From Liolophura sinensis (Eukaryota; Mollusca; Polyplacophora; Chitonida; Chitonidae), in the NCBI RefSeq assembly GCF_032854445.1, contig NW_027018112.1, forward strand, positions 1-64,000: 64,000 bases of DNA. Direction: 5' to 3'. The translations under genes were made by a program, and so were the position numbers. The notes beneath the pieces were generated by a model that had not been told where the DNA came from, searched no databases, and was given only the letters and a program-made list of their open reading frames with translations. Position 1 is the first letter of the stretch. Each line of letters starts with the position of its first letter. This document shows positions 10,455 to 23,600 of this stretch, one piece after another.

Positions 10455-11004
10455 AGTAATGACCAGTCGCGATTGTACATAGTTAATGTAGCCGATTTCA
10501 ATTCGCAAAAAGACCAGGTAAAAATCCAAAAGTGGAAAAACTGTTCCAATGCTGCTGGTAAGAGGCTATTCCGACGTATTTTTTGACGAGAAATCGAATG
10601 GTGCAAACCGCGTTGCTCTCCGACCAATACTTTTGGCTGTAGCCACAAATGAATAATCATTGATGTCAAGATCACGTGCCCAGCAACGGCTCTTTCTCCA
10701 TGGAAACCAAGGAAATTTGCAATTTTTCAACAGCTGGAGATGCCTGGCCCAATTGCGCATCTTTTGGCACCTTATTGATGTGGGTCACTGTTCAATTGTA
10801 CTTTTTACAGCAGACTGTATCAAGTACCTTGTGTTTTTTTTATATACAAATGGTGTGGTTTTTCTACATGTAGATAAAGACATTGAGTTTGTCTTCGACT
10901 TAGAAGTAAGACATTTGCTGGGTGAGTTAAATGGGCTTGGCCCAAAGATTTGACGTCGTCTGGGCTACCGAAGGGCACATAACTTATAATGAAAAGTTGA
11001 ATAT
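10455..11004 (+). repeat. Satellite monomer flanking the hexameric repeat
   Basis: This 550-bp monomer carries GGCTATTCC, CTCTTTCTCC and GTCACTGTTC, a combination shared with the monomers at 11005 and 14305. From about 10694 rightwards it already matches the sequence 3300 bp downstream, so the left breakpoint of the hexamer duplication lies inside this copy and not at a monomer boundary. Confidence 0.85.
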
Positions 11005-14000
11005 AGTAATGACCAGTCGCGATTGTACATAGTTAATGTAGCCGATTTCAATTAGAAAAAAATACCAGGCAAAAATCCAAAAGTGGAAAAACTGTTCCAA
11101 TGCTGCTGGTAAGAGGCTATTCCGACGTATTTTTTGACGAGAAATCGAATGGTGCAAACCGCGTTGCTCTCCGACCAATACTTTTGGCTGTAGCCACAAA
11201 TGAATAATCATTGATGTCAAGATCACGTGCCCAGCAACGGCTCTTTCTCCATGGAAACCAAGGAAATTTGCAATTTTTCAACAGCTGGAGATGCCTGGCC
11301 CAATTGCGCATCTTTTGGCACCTTATTGATGTGGGTCACTGTTCAATTGTACTTTTTACAGCAGACTGTATCAAGTACCTTGTGTTTTTTTTATATACAA
11401 ATGGTGTGGTTTTTCTACATGTAGATAAAGACATTGAGTTTGTCTTCGACTTAGAAGTAAGACATTTGCTGGGTGAGTTAAATGGGCTTGGCCCAAAGAT
11501 TTGACGTCGTCTGGGCTACCGAAGGGCACATAACTTATAATGAAAAGTTGAATATAGTAATGACCAGTCGCGATTGTACATAGTTAATGTAGCCGATTTC
11601 AATTAGAAAAAATACCAGGCAAAAATCCAAAAGTGGAAAAACTGTTCCAATGCTGCTGGTAAGAGGCTAATCCGACGTATTTTTTGACGAGAAATCGAAT
11701 GGTGCAAACCGCGTTGCTCTCCGACCAATACTTTTGGCTGTAGCCACAAATGAATAATCATTGATGTCAAGATCACGTGCCCAGCAACGGCTCTTACTCC
11801 ATGGAAACCAAGGAAATTTGCAATTTTTCAACAGCTGGAGATGCCTGGCCCAATTGCGCATCTTTTGGCACCTTATTGATGTGGGTCAGTGTTCAATTGT
11901 ACTTTTTACAGCAGACTTTATCATGTACCTTGTGTTTTTTTTATATACAAATGGTGTGGTTTTTCTACATGTAGATAAAGACATTGAGTTTGTCTTCGAC
12001 GTAGAAGTAAGACATTTGCTGGGTGAGTTAAATGGGCTTGGCCCAAAGATTTGACGTCGTCTGGGCTACCCAAGGGCACATAACTTATAATGAAAAGTTG
12101 AATATAGTAATGACCAGTCGCGATTGTACATAGTTAATGTAGCCGATTTCAATTCGCAAAAAGACCAGGTAAAAATCCAAAAGTGGAAAAACTGTTCCAA
12201 TGCTGCTGGTAAGAGGCTATTCCGACGTATTTTTTGACGAGAAATCGAATGGTGCAAACCGCGTTGCTCTCCGACCAATACTTTTGGCTGTAGCCACAAA
12301 TGAATAATCATTGATGTCAAGATCACGTGCCCAGCAACGGCTCTTACTCCATGGAAACCAAGGAAATTTGCAATTTTTCAACAGCTGGAGATGCCTGGCC
12401 CAATTGCGCATCTTTTGGCACCTTATTGATGTGGGTCAGTGTTCAATTGTACTTTTTACAGCAGACTGTATCATGTACCTTGTGTTTTTTTTATATACAA
12501 ATGGTGTGGTTTTTCTACATGTAGATAAAGACATTGAGTTTGTCTTCGACGTAGAAGTAAGACATTTGCTGGGTGAGTTAAATGGGCTTGCCCAAAGATT
12601 TGACGTCGTCTGGGCTACCGAAGGGCACATAACTTATAATGAAAAGTTGAATATAGTAATGACCAGTCGCGATTGTACATAGTTAATGTAGCCGATTTCA
12701 ATTCGCAAAAAGACCAGGTAAAAATCCAAAAGTGGAAAAACTGTTCCAATGCTGCTGGTAAGAGGCTATTCCGACGTATTTTTTGACGAGAAATCGAATG
12801 GTGCAAACCGCGTTGCTCTCCGACCAATACTTTTGGCTGTAGCCACAAATGAATAATCATTGATGTCAAGATCACGTGCCCAGCAACGGCTCTTACTCCA
12901 TGGAAACCAAGGAAATTTGCAATTTTTCAACAGCTGGAGATGCCTGGCCCAATTGCGCATCTTTTGGCACCTTATTGATGTGGGTCACTGTTCAATTGTA
13001 CTTTTTACAGCAGACTGTATCAAGTACCTTGTGTTTTTTTTATATACAAATGGTGTGGTTTTTCTACATGTAGATAAAGACATTGAGTTTGTCTTCGACT
13101 TAGAAGTAAGACATTTGCTGGGTGAGTTAAATGGGCTTGGCCCAAAGATTTGACGTCGTCTGGGCTACCGAAGGGCACATAACTTATAATGAAAAGTTGA
13201 ATATAGTAATGACCAGTCGCGATTGTACATAGTTAATGTAGCCGATTTCAATTAGAAAAAATACCAGGCAAAAATCCAAAAGTGGAAAAACTGTTCCAAT
13301 GCTGCTGGTAAGAGGCTAATCCGACGTATTTTTTGACGAGAAATCGAATGGTGCAAACCGCGTTGCTCTCCGACCAATACTTTTGGCTGTAGCCACAAAT
13401 GAATAATCATTGATGTCAAGATCACGTGCCCAGCAACGGCTCTTACTCCATGGAAACCAAGGAAATTTGCAATTTTTCAACAGCTGGAGATGCCTGGCCC
13501 AATTGCGCATCTTTTGGCACCTTATTGATGTGGGTCAGTGTTCAATTGTACTTTTTACAGCAGACTTTATCATGTACCTTGTGTTTTTTTTATATACAAA
13601 TGGTGTGGTTTTTCTACATGTAGATAAAGACATTGAGTTTGTCTTCGACGTAGAAGTAAGACATTTGCTGGGTGAGTTAAATGGGCTTGGCCCAAAGATT
13701 TGACGTCGTCTGGGCTACCGAAGGGCACATAACTTATAATGAAAAGTTGAATATAGTAATGACCAGTCGCGATGGTACATAGTTAATGTAGCCGATTTCA
13801 ATTCGCAAAAAGACCAGGTAAAAATCCAAAAGTGGAAAAACTGTTCCAATGCTGCTGGTAAGAGACTAATCCGACGTATTTTTTGACGAGAAATCGAATG
13901 GTGCAAACCGCGTTGCTCTCCGACCAATACTTTTGGCTGTAGCCACAAATGAATAATCATTGATGTCAAGATCACGTGCCCAGCAACGGCTCTTACTCCA

Positions 14001-14304
14001 TGGAAACCAAGGAAATTTGCAATTTTTCAACAGCTGGAGATGCCTGGCCCAATTGCGCATCTTTTGGCACCTTATTGATGTGGGTCACTGTTCAATTGTA
14101 CTTTTTACAGCAGACTGTATCAAGTACCTTGTGTTTTTTTTATATACAAATGGTGTGGTTTTTCTACATGTAGATAAAGACATTGAGTTTGTCTTCGACT
14201 TAGAAGTAAGACATTTGCTGGGTGAGTTAAATGGGCTTGGCCCAAAGATTTGACGTCGTCTGGGCTACCGAAGGGCACATAACTTATAATGAAAAGTTGA
14301 ATAT
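11005..14304 (+). repeat. Hexameric higher-order repeat, copy 1
   Basis: Six monomers start at 11005, 11556, 12106, 12655, 13205 and 13755. They show an ordered series of private variants: CTCTTTCTCC with CACTGTTC; ACTTTATCATG with TTCGACGTAG and CTACCCAAGG; a one-base deletion in GGGCTTGCCC (549-bp monomer); CACTGTTC again; ACTTTATCATG again; and GATGGTACAT with AGAGACTAATCC and CACTGTTC. The same order returns in the next 3.3 kb. The only difference I saw from copy 2 is one extra A in the A-run at about 11055. Inference: a recent tandem duplication of six monomers by unequal exchange. Confidence 0.88.
12106..12654 (+). repeat. 549-bp monomer with single G deletion at site 485-486
   Basis: GGGCTTGGCCC is reduced to GGGCTTGCCC at about 12590. 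The identical change occurs in the equivalent monomer of the second hexamer unit (15405-15953), so it was present before that duplication. A similar loss occurs at about 51647 in an unrelated monomer. The deletion shortens the loop of the TGGGC/GCCCA dyad from three to two bases and keeps both stems. Confidence 0.88.
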
Positions 14305-17300
14305 AGTAATGACCAGTCGCGATTGTACATAGTTAATGTAGCCGATTTCAATTAGAAAAAATACCAGGCAAAAATCCAAAAGTGGAAAAACTGTTCCAAT
14401 GCTGCTGGTAAGAGGCTATTCCGACGTATTTTTTGACGAGAAATCGAATGGTGCAAACCGCGTTGCTCTCCGACCAATACTTTTGGCTGTAGCCACAAAT
14501 GAATAATCATTGATGTCAAGATCACGTGCCCAGCAACGGCTCTTTCTCCATGGAAACCAAGGAAATTTGCAATTTTTCAACAGCTGGAGATGCCTGGCCC
14601 AATTGCGCATCTTTTGGCACCTTATTGATGTGGGTCACTGTTCAATTGTACTTTTTACAGCAGACTGTATCAAGTACCTTGTGTTTTTTTTATATACAAA
14701 TGGTGTGGTTTTTCTACATGTAGATAAAGACATTGAGTTTGTCTTCGACTTAGAAGTAAGACATTTGCTGGGTGAGTTAAATGGGCTTGGCCCAAAGATT
14801 TGACGTCGTCTGGGCTACCGAAGGGCACATAACTTATAATGAAAAGTTGAATATAGTAATGACCAGTCGCGATTGTACATAGTTAATGTAGCCGATTTCA
14901 ATTAGAAAAAATACCAGGCAAAAATCCAAAAGTGGAAAAACTGTTCCAATGCTGCTGGTAAGAGGCTAATCCGACGTATTTTTTGACGAGAAATCGAATG
15001 GTGCAAACCGCGTTGCTCTCCGACCAATACTTTTGGCTGTAGCCACAAATGAATAATCATTGATGTCAAGATCACGTGCCCAGCAACGGCTCTTACTCCA
15101 TGGAAACCAAGGAAATTTGCAATTTTTCAACAGCTGGAGATGCCTGGCCCAATTGCGCATCTTTTGGCACCTTATTGATGTGGGTCAGTGTTCAATTGTA
15201 CTTTTTACAGCAGACTTTATCATGTACCTTGTGTTTTTTTTATATACAAATGGTGTGGTTTTTCTACATGTAGATAAAGACATTGAGTTTGTCTTCGACG
15301 TAGAAGTAAGACATTTGCTGGGTGAGTTAAATGGGCTTGGCCCAAAGATTTGACGTCGTCTGGGCTACCCAAGGGCACATAACTTATAATGAAAAGTTGA
15401 ATATAGTAATGACCAGTCGCGATTGTACATAGTTAATGTAGCCGATTTCAATTCGCAAAAAGACCAGGTAAAAATCCAAAAGTGGAAAAACTGTTCCAAT
15501 GCTGCTGGTAAGAGGCTATTCCGACGTATTTTTTGACGAGAAATCGAATGGTGCAAACCGCGTTGCTCTCCGACCAATACTTTTGGCTGTAGCCACAAAT
15601 GAATAATCATTGATGTCAAGATCACGTGCCCAGCAACGGCTCTTACTCCATGGAAACCAAGGAAATTTGCAATTTTTCAACAGCTGGAGATGCCTGGCCC
15701 AATTGCGCATCTTTTGGCACCTTATTGATGTGGGTCAGTGTTCAATTGTACTTTTTACAGCAGACTGTATCATGTACCTTGTGTTTTTTTTATATACAAA
15801 TGGTGTGGTTTTTCTACATGTAGATAAAGACATTGAGTTTGTCTTCGACGTAGAAGTAAGACATTTGCTGGGTGAGTTAAATGGGCTTGCCCAAAGATTT
15901 GACGTCGTCTGGGCTACCGAAGGGCACATAACTTATAATGAAAAGTTGAATATAGTAATGACCAGTCGCGATTGTACATAGTTAATGTAGCCGATTTCAA
16001 TTCGCAAAAAGACCAGGTAAAAATCCAAAAGTGGAAAAACTGTTCCAATGCTGCTGGTAAGAGGCTATTCCGACGTATTTTTTGACGAGAAATCGAATGG
16101 TGCAAACCGCGTTGCTCTCCGACCAATACTTTTGGCTGTAGCCACAAATGAATAATCATTGATGTCAAGATCACGTGCCCAGCAACGGCTCTTACTCCAT
16201 GGAAACCAAGGAAATTTGCAATTTTTCAACAGCTGGAGATGCCTGGCCCAATTGCGCATCTTTTGGCACCTTATTGATGTGGGTCACTGTTCAATTGTAC
16301 TTTTTACAGCAGACTGTATCAAGTACCTTGTGTTTTTTTTATATACAAATGGTGTGGTTTTTCTACATGTAGATAAAGACATTGAGTTTGTCTTCGACTT
16401 AGAAGTAAGACATTTGCTGGGTGAGTTAAATGGGCTTGGCCCAAAGATTTGACGTCGTCTGGGCTACCGAAGGGCACATAACTTATAATGAAAAGTTGAA
16501 TATAGTAATGACCAGTCGCGATTGTACATAGTTAATGTAGCCGATTTCAATTAGAAAAAATACCAGGCAAAAATCCAAAAGTGGAAAAACTGTTCCAATG
16601 CTGCTGGTAAGAGGCTAATCCGACGTATTTTTTGACGAGAAATCGAATGGTGCAAACCGCGTTGCTCTCCGACCAATACTTTTGGCTGTAGCCACAAATG
16701 AATAATCATTGATGTCAAGATCACGTGCCCAGCAACGGCTCTTACTCCATGGAAACCAAGGAAATTTGCAATTTTTCAACAGCTGGAGATGCCTGGCCCA
16801 ATTGCGCATCTTTTGGCACCTTATTGATGTGGGTCAGTGTTCAATTGTACTTTTTACAGCAGACTTTATCATGTACCTTGTGTTTTTTTTATATACAAAT
16901 GGTGTGGTTTTTCTACATGTAGATAAAGACATTGAGTTTGTCTTCGACGTAGAAGTAAGACATTTGCTGGGTGAGTTAAATGGGCTTGGCCCAAAGATTT
17001 GACGTCGTCTGGGCTACCGAAGGGCACATAACTTATAATGAAAAGTTGAATATAGTAATGACCAGTCGCGATGGTACATAGTTAATGTAGCCGATTTCAA
17101 TTCGCAAAAAGACCAGGTAAAAATCCAAAAGTGGAAAAACTGTTCCAATGCTGCTGGTAAGAGACTAATCCGACGTATTTTTTGACGAGAAATCGAATGG
17201 TGCAAACCGCGTTGCTCTCCGACCAATACTTTTGGCTGTAGCCACAAATGAATAATCATTGATGTCAAGATCACGTGCCCAGCAACGGCTCTTACTCCAT

Positions 17301-17603
17301 GGAAACCAAGGAAATTTGCAATTTTTCAACAGCTGGAGATGCCTGGCCCAATTGCGCATCTTTTGGCACCTTATTGATGTGGGTCACTGTTCAATTGTAC
17401 TTTTTACAGCAGACTGTATCAAGTACCTTGTGTTTTTTTTATATACAAATGGTGTGGTTTTTCTACATGTAGATAAAGACATTGAGTTTGTCTTCGACTT
17501 AGAAGTAAGACATTTGCTGGGTGAGTTAAATGGGCTTGGCCCAAAGATTTGACGTCGTCTGGGCTACCGAAGGGCACATAACTTATAATGAAAAGTTGAA
17601 TAT
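14305..17603 (+). repeat. Hexameric higher-order repeat, copy 2
   Basis: Six monomers start at 14305, 14855, 15405, 15954, 16504 and 17054 and repeat the variant order of copy 1 at an offset of 3299 bp. They include the 549-bp third monomer (deletion at about 15889), CTACCCAAGG at about 15366, GATGGTACAT at about 17072 and AGAGACTAATCC at about 17160. Similarity at this offset ends near 17715, where this array reads GGCTAATCC and copy 2 has GGCTATTCC at 14417. The next monomer (17604) is therefore a new combination. Confidence 0.88.
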
Positions 17604-20600
17604 AGTAATGACCAGTCGCGATTGTACATAGTTAATGTAGCCGATTTCAATTAGAAAAAATACCAGGCAAAAATCCAAAAGTGGAAAAACTGTTCCAATG
17701 CTGCTGGTAAGAGGCTAATCCGACGTATTTTTTGACGAGAAATCGAATGGTGCAAACCGCGTTGCTCTCCGACCAATACTTTTGGCTGTAGCCACAAATG
17801 AATAATCATTGATGTCAAGATCACGTGCCCAGCAACGGCTCTTACTCCATGGAAACCAAGGAAATTTGCAATTTTTCAACAGCTGGAGATGCCTGGCCCA
17901 ATTGCGCATCTTTTGGCACCTTATTGATGTGGGTCAGTGTTCAATTGTACTTTTTACAGCAGACTTTATCATGTACCTTGTGTTTTTTTTATATACAAAT
18001 GGTGTGGTTTTTCTACATGTAGATAAAGACATTGAGTTTGTCTTCGACTTAGAAGTAAGACATTTGCTGGGTGAGTTAAATGGGCTTGGCCCAAAGATTT
18101 GACGTCGTCTGGGCTACCGAAGGGCACATAACTTATAATGAAAAGTTGAATATAGTAATGACCAGTCGCGATTGTACATAGTTAATGTAGCCGATTTCAA
18201 TTCGCAAAAAGACCAGGTAAAAATCCAAAAGTGGAAAAACTGTTCCAAAGCTGCTGGTAAGAGGCTAATCCGACGTATTTTTTGACGAGAAATCGAATGG
18301 TGCAAACCGCGTTGCTCTCCGACCAATACTTTTGGCTGTAGCCACAAATGAATAATCATTGATGTCAAGATCACGTGCCCAGCAACGGCTCTTACTCCAT
18401 GGAAACCAAGGAAATTTGCAATTTTTCAACAGCTGGAGATGCCTGGCCCAATTGCGCATCTTTTGGCACCTTATTGATGTGGGTCAGTGTTCAATTGTAC
18501 TTTTTACAGCGGACTGTATCAAGTACCTTGTGTTTTTTTTATATACAAATGGTGTGGTTTTTCTACATGTAGATAAAGACATTGAGTTTGTCTTCGACTT
18601 AGAAGTAAGACATTTGCTGGGTGAGTTAAATGGGCTTGGCCAAAAATTTGACGTCGTCTGGGCTACCGAAGGGCACATAACTTATAATGAAAAGTTGAAT
18701 ATAGTAATGACCAGTCGCGATTGTACATAGTTAATGTAGCCGATTTCAATTCGCAAAAAGACCAGGCAAAAATACAAAAGTGGAAAAACTGTTCCAATGC
18801 TGCTGGTAAGAGGCTAATCCGACGTATTTTTTGACGAGAAATCGAATGGTGCAAACCGCGTTGCTCTCCGACCAATACTTTTGGCTGTAGCCACAAATGA
18901 ATAATCATTGATGTCAAGGTCACGTGCCCAGCAACGGCTCTTACTCCATGGAAACCAAGGAAATTTGCAATTTTTCAACAGCTGGGGATGCCTGGCCCAA
19001 TTGCGCATCTTTTGGCACCTTATTGATGTGGGTCAGTGTTCAATTGTACTTTTTACAGCGGACTGTATCAAGTACCTTGTGTTTTTTTTATATACAAATG
19101 GTGTGGTTTTTCTACATGTAGATAAAGACATTGAGTTTGTCTTCGACTTAGAAGTAAGACATTTGCTGGGTGAGTTAAATGGGCTTGGCCCAAAGATTTG
19201 ACGTCGTCTGGGCTACCGAAGGGCACATAACTTATAATGAAAAGTTAAATATAGTAATGACCAGTCGCGACTGTACATAGTTAATGTAGCCGATTTCAAT
19301 TAGCAAAAAGACCAGGCAAAAATCCAAAAGTGGAAAAACTGTTCCAATGCTGCTGGTAAGAGGCTAATCCGACGTATTTTTTGACGAGAAATCGAATGGT
19401 GCAAACCGCGTTGCTCTCCGACCAATACTTTTGGCTGTAGCCACAAATGAATAATCATTGATGTCAAGATCACGTGCCCAACAACGGCTCTTACTCCATG
19501 GAAACCAAGGAAATTTGCAATTTGTCAACAGCTGGAGATGCCTGGCCCAATTGCGCATCTTTTGGCACCTTATTGATGTGGGTCAGTGTTCAATTGTACT
19601 TTTTACAGTAGACTGTATCATGTACCTTGTGTTTTTTTTATATACAAATGGTGTGGTTTTTCTACATAAAGATAAAGACATTGAGTTTGTCTTCGACTTA
19701 GAAGTAAGACATTTGCTGGGTGAGTTAAATGGGCTTGGCCCAAAGATTTGACGTCGTCTGGGCTACCGAAGGGCACATAACTTATAATGAAAAGTTGAAT
19801 ATAGTAATGACCAGTTGCGATTGTACATAGTTAATGTAGCCGATTTCAATTAGCAAAAAGACCAGGTAAAAATCCAAAAGTGGAGAAACTGTTCCAATGC
19901 TGCTGGTAAGAGGCTAATCCGACGTAATTTTGGACGAGAAATCGAATGGTGCAAACCGCGTTGCTCTCCGACCAATACTTTTGGCTGTAGCCACAAATGA
20001 ATAATCATTGATGTCAAGATCACGTGCCCAGCAACGGCTCTTACTCCATGGAAACCAAGGAAATTTGCAATTTTTCAACAGCTGGAGATGCCTGGCCCAA
20101 TTGCACATCTTTTGGCACCTTATTGATGTGGGTCAGTGTTCAATTGTACTTTTTACAGCGGACTGTATCAAGTACCTTGTGTTTTTTTTATATACAAATG
20201 GTGTGGTTTTTCTACATGTAGATAAAGACATTGAGTTTGTCTTCGACTTAGAAGTAAGACATTTGCTGGGTGAGTTAAATGGGCTTGGCCCAAAGATTTG
20301 ACGTCGTCTGGGCTACCGAAGGGCACATAACTTATAATGAAAAGTTGAATATAGTAATGACCAGTCGCGATTGTACATAGTTAATGTAGCCGATTTCAAT
20401 TAGAAAAAATACCAGGGAAAAATCCAAAAGTGGAAAAACTGTTCCAATGCTGCTGGTAAGAGGCTAATCCGACGTATTTTGTGACGAGAAATCGAATGGT
20501 GCAAACCGCGTTGCTCTCCGACCAATACTTTTGGCTGTAGCCACAAATGAATAATCATTGATGTCAAGATCACGTGCCCAGCAACGGCTCTTACTCCATG

Positions 20601-23600
20601 GAAACCAAGGAAATTTGCAATTTTTCAACAGCTGGAGATGCCTGACCCAATTGCGCATCTTTTGGCACCTTATTGATGTGGGTCAGTGTTCAATTGTACT
20701 TTTTACAGCGGACTGTATCAAGTACCTTGTGTTTTTTTTATATACAAATGGTGTGGTTTTTCTACATGTAGATAAAGACATTGAGTTTGTCTTCGACTTA
20801 GAAGTAAGACATTTGCTGGGTGAGTTAAATGGGCTTGGCCCAAAGATTTGACGTCGTCTGGGCTACCGAAGGGCACATAACTTATAATGAAAAGTTGAAT
20901 ATAGTAATGACCAGTCGCGATTGTACATAGTTAATGTAGCCGATTTCAATTAGAAAAAATACCAGACAAAAATCCAAAAGTGGAAAAACTGTTCCAATGC
21001 TGCTGGTAAGAGGCTAATCCGACGTATTTTTTGACGAGAAATCGAATGGTGCAAACCGCGTTGCTCTCCGACCAATACTTTTGGCTGTAGCCACAAATGA
21101 ATAATCATTGATGTCAAGATCACGTGCCCAGCAACGGCTCTTACTCCATGGAAACCAAGGAAATTTGCAATTTTTCAACAGCTGGAGATGCCTGGCCCAA
21201 TTGCGCATCTTTTGGCACCTTATTGATGTGGGTCAGTGTTCAATTGTACTTTTTACAGCGGACTGTATCAAGTACCTTGTGTTTTTTTTATATACAAATG
21301 GTGTGGTTTTTCTACATGTAGATAAAGACATTGAGTTTGTCTTCGACTTAGAAGTAAGACAACTGCTGGGTGAGTTAAATGGGCTTGGCCCAAAGATTTG
21401 ACGTCGTCTGGGCTACCGAAGGGCACATAACTTATAATGAAAAGTTGAATATAGTAATGACCAGTCGCGATTGTACATAGTTAATGTAGCCGATTTCAAT
21501 TAGCAAAAAGACCAGGCAAAAATCCAAAAGTGGAAAAACTGTTCCAATGGTGCTGGTAAGAGGCTAATCCGACGTATTTTTTGACGAGAAATCCCATGGT
21601 GCAAACCGCGTTGCTCTCCGACCAATACTTTTGGCTGTAGCCACAAATGAATAATCATTGATGTCAAGATCACGTGCCCAGCAACGGCTCTTACTCCATG
21701 GAAACCAAGGAAATTTGCAATTTTTCAACAGCTGGAGATGCCTGGCCCAATTGCGCATCTTTTGGCACCTTATTGATGTGGGTCAGTGTTCAATTGTACT
21801 TTTTACAGCGGACTGTATCAAGTACCTTGTGTTTTTTTCATATACAAATGGTGTGGTTTTTCTACATGTAGATAAAGACATTGAGTTTGTCTTCGACTTA
21901 GAAGTAAGACATTTGCTGGGTAAGTTAAATGGGCTTGGCCCAAAGATTTGACGTCGTCTGGGCTACCGAAGAGCACATAACTTATAATGAAAAGTTGAAT
22001 ATAGTAATGCCCAGTCGCGATTGTACATAGTTAATGTAGCCGATTTCAATTAGAAAAAATACCAGGCAAAAATCCAAAAGTGGAAAAACTGTTCCAATGC
22101 TGCTGGTAAGAGGCTAATCCGACGTATTTTTTGACGAGAAATCGAATGGTGCAAACCGCGTTGCTCTCCGACTAATACTTTTGGCTGTAGCCACAAATGA
22201 ATAATCATTCATGTCAAGATCACGTGCCCAGCAACGGCTCTTACTCCATGGAAACCAAGGAAATTTGCAATTTTTCAACAGCTGGAGATGCCTGGCCCAA
22301 TTGCGCATCTTTTGGCACCTTATTGATGTGGGTCAGTGTTCAATTGTACTTTTTACAGCGGACTGTATCAAGTACCTTGTGTTTTTTTTATATACAAATG
22401 GTGTGGTTTTTCTACATGTAGATAAAGACATTGAGTTTGTCTTCGACTTAGAAGTAAGACATTTGCTGGGTGAGTTAAATGGGCTTGGCCCAAAAATTTG
22501 ACGTCGTCTGGGCTACCGAAGGGCACATAACTTATAATGAAAAGTTGAATATAGTAATGACCAGTCGCGATTGTACATAGTTAATGTAGCCGATTTCAAT
22601 TCGCAAAAAGACCAGGCAAAAATACAAAAGTGGAAAAACTGTTCCAATGCTGCTGGTAAGAGGTTAATCCGACGTATTTTTTGACGAGAAATCGAATGGT
22701 GCAAACCGCGTTGCTCTCCGACCAATACTTTTGGCTGTAGCCACAAATGAATAATCATTGATGTCAAGATCACGTGGCCAGCAACGGCTCTTACTCCATG
22801 GAAACCAAGGAAATTTGCAATTTTTCAACAGCTGGAGATGCCTGGCCCAATTGCGCATCTTTTGGCACCTTATTGATGTGGGTCAGTGTTCAATTGTACT
22901 TTTTACAGCGGACTGTATCAAGTACCTTGTGTTTTTTTTATATACAAATGGTGTGGTTTTTCTACATGTAGATAAAGACATTGAGTTTGTCTTCGACTTA
23001 GAAGTAAGACATTTGCTGGGTGAGTTAAATGGGCTTGGCCCAAAGATTTGACGTCGTCTGGGCTACCGAAGGGCACATAACTTATAATGAAAAGTTGAAT
23101 ATAGTAATAACCAGTCGCGATTGTACATAGTTAATGTAGCCGATTTCAATTAGCAAAAAGACCAGGCAAAAATCCAAAAGTGGAAAAAACTGTTCCAATG
23201 CTGCTGGTAAGAGGCTAATCCGACGTATTTTTTGACGAGAAATCGAATGGTGCAAACCGCGTTGCTCTCCGACCAATACTTTTGGCTGTAGCCACAAATG
23301 AATAATCATTGATGTCAAGATCACGTGCCCAGCAACGGCTCTTACTACATGGAAACCAAGGAAATTTGCAATTTGTCAACAGCTGGAGATGCCTGGCCCA
23401 ATTGCGCATCTTTTGGCACCTTATTGATGTGGGTCAGTGTTCAATTGTACTTTTTACAGTAGACTGTATCATGTACCTTGTGTTTTTTTTATATACAAAT
23501 GGTGTGGTTTTTCTACATGTAGATAAAGACATTGAGTTTGTCTTCGACTTAGAAGTAAGACAACTGCTGGGTGAGTTAAATGGGCTTGGCCCAAAGATTT

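Noticed and set aside
12311-12682. Extended 123-residue reading frame in 549-bp monomers
   Set aside because: It arises only because one G is lost in GGGCTTGGCC, which shifts the frame past the usual stop. It occurs in several unrelated monomers with indels and has no protein similarity I recognise.
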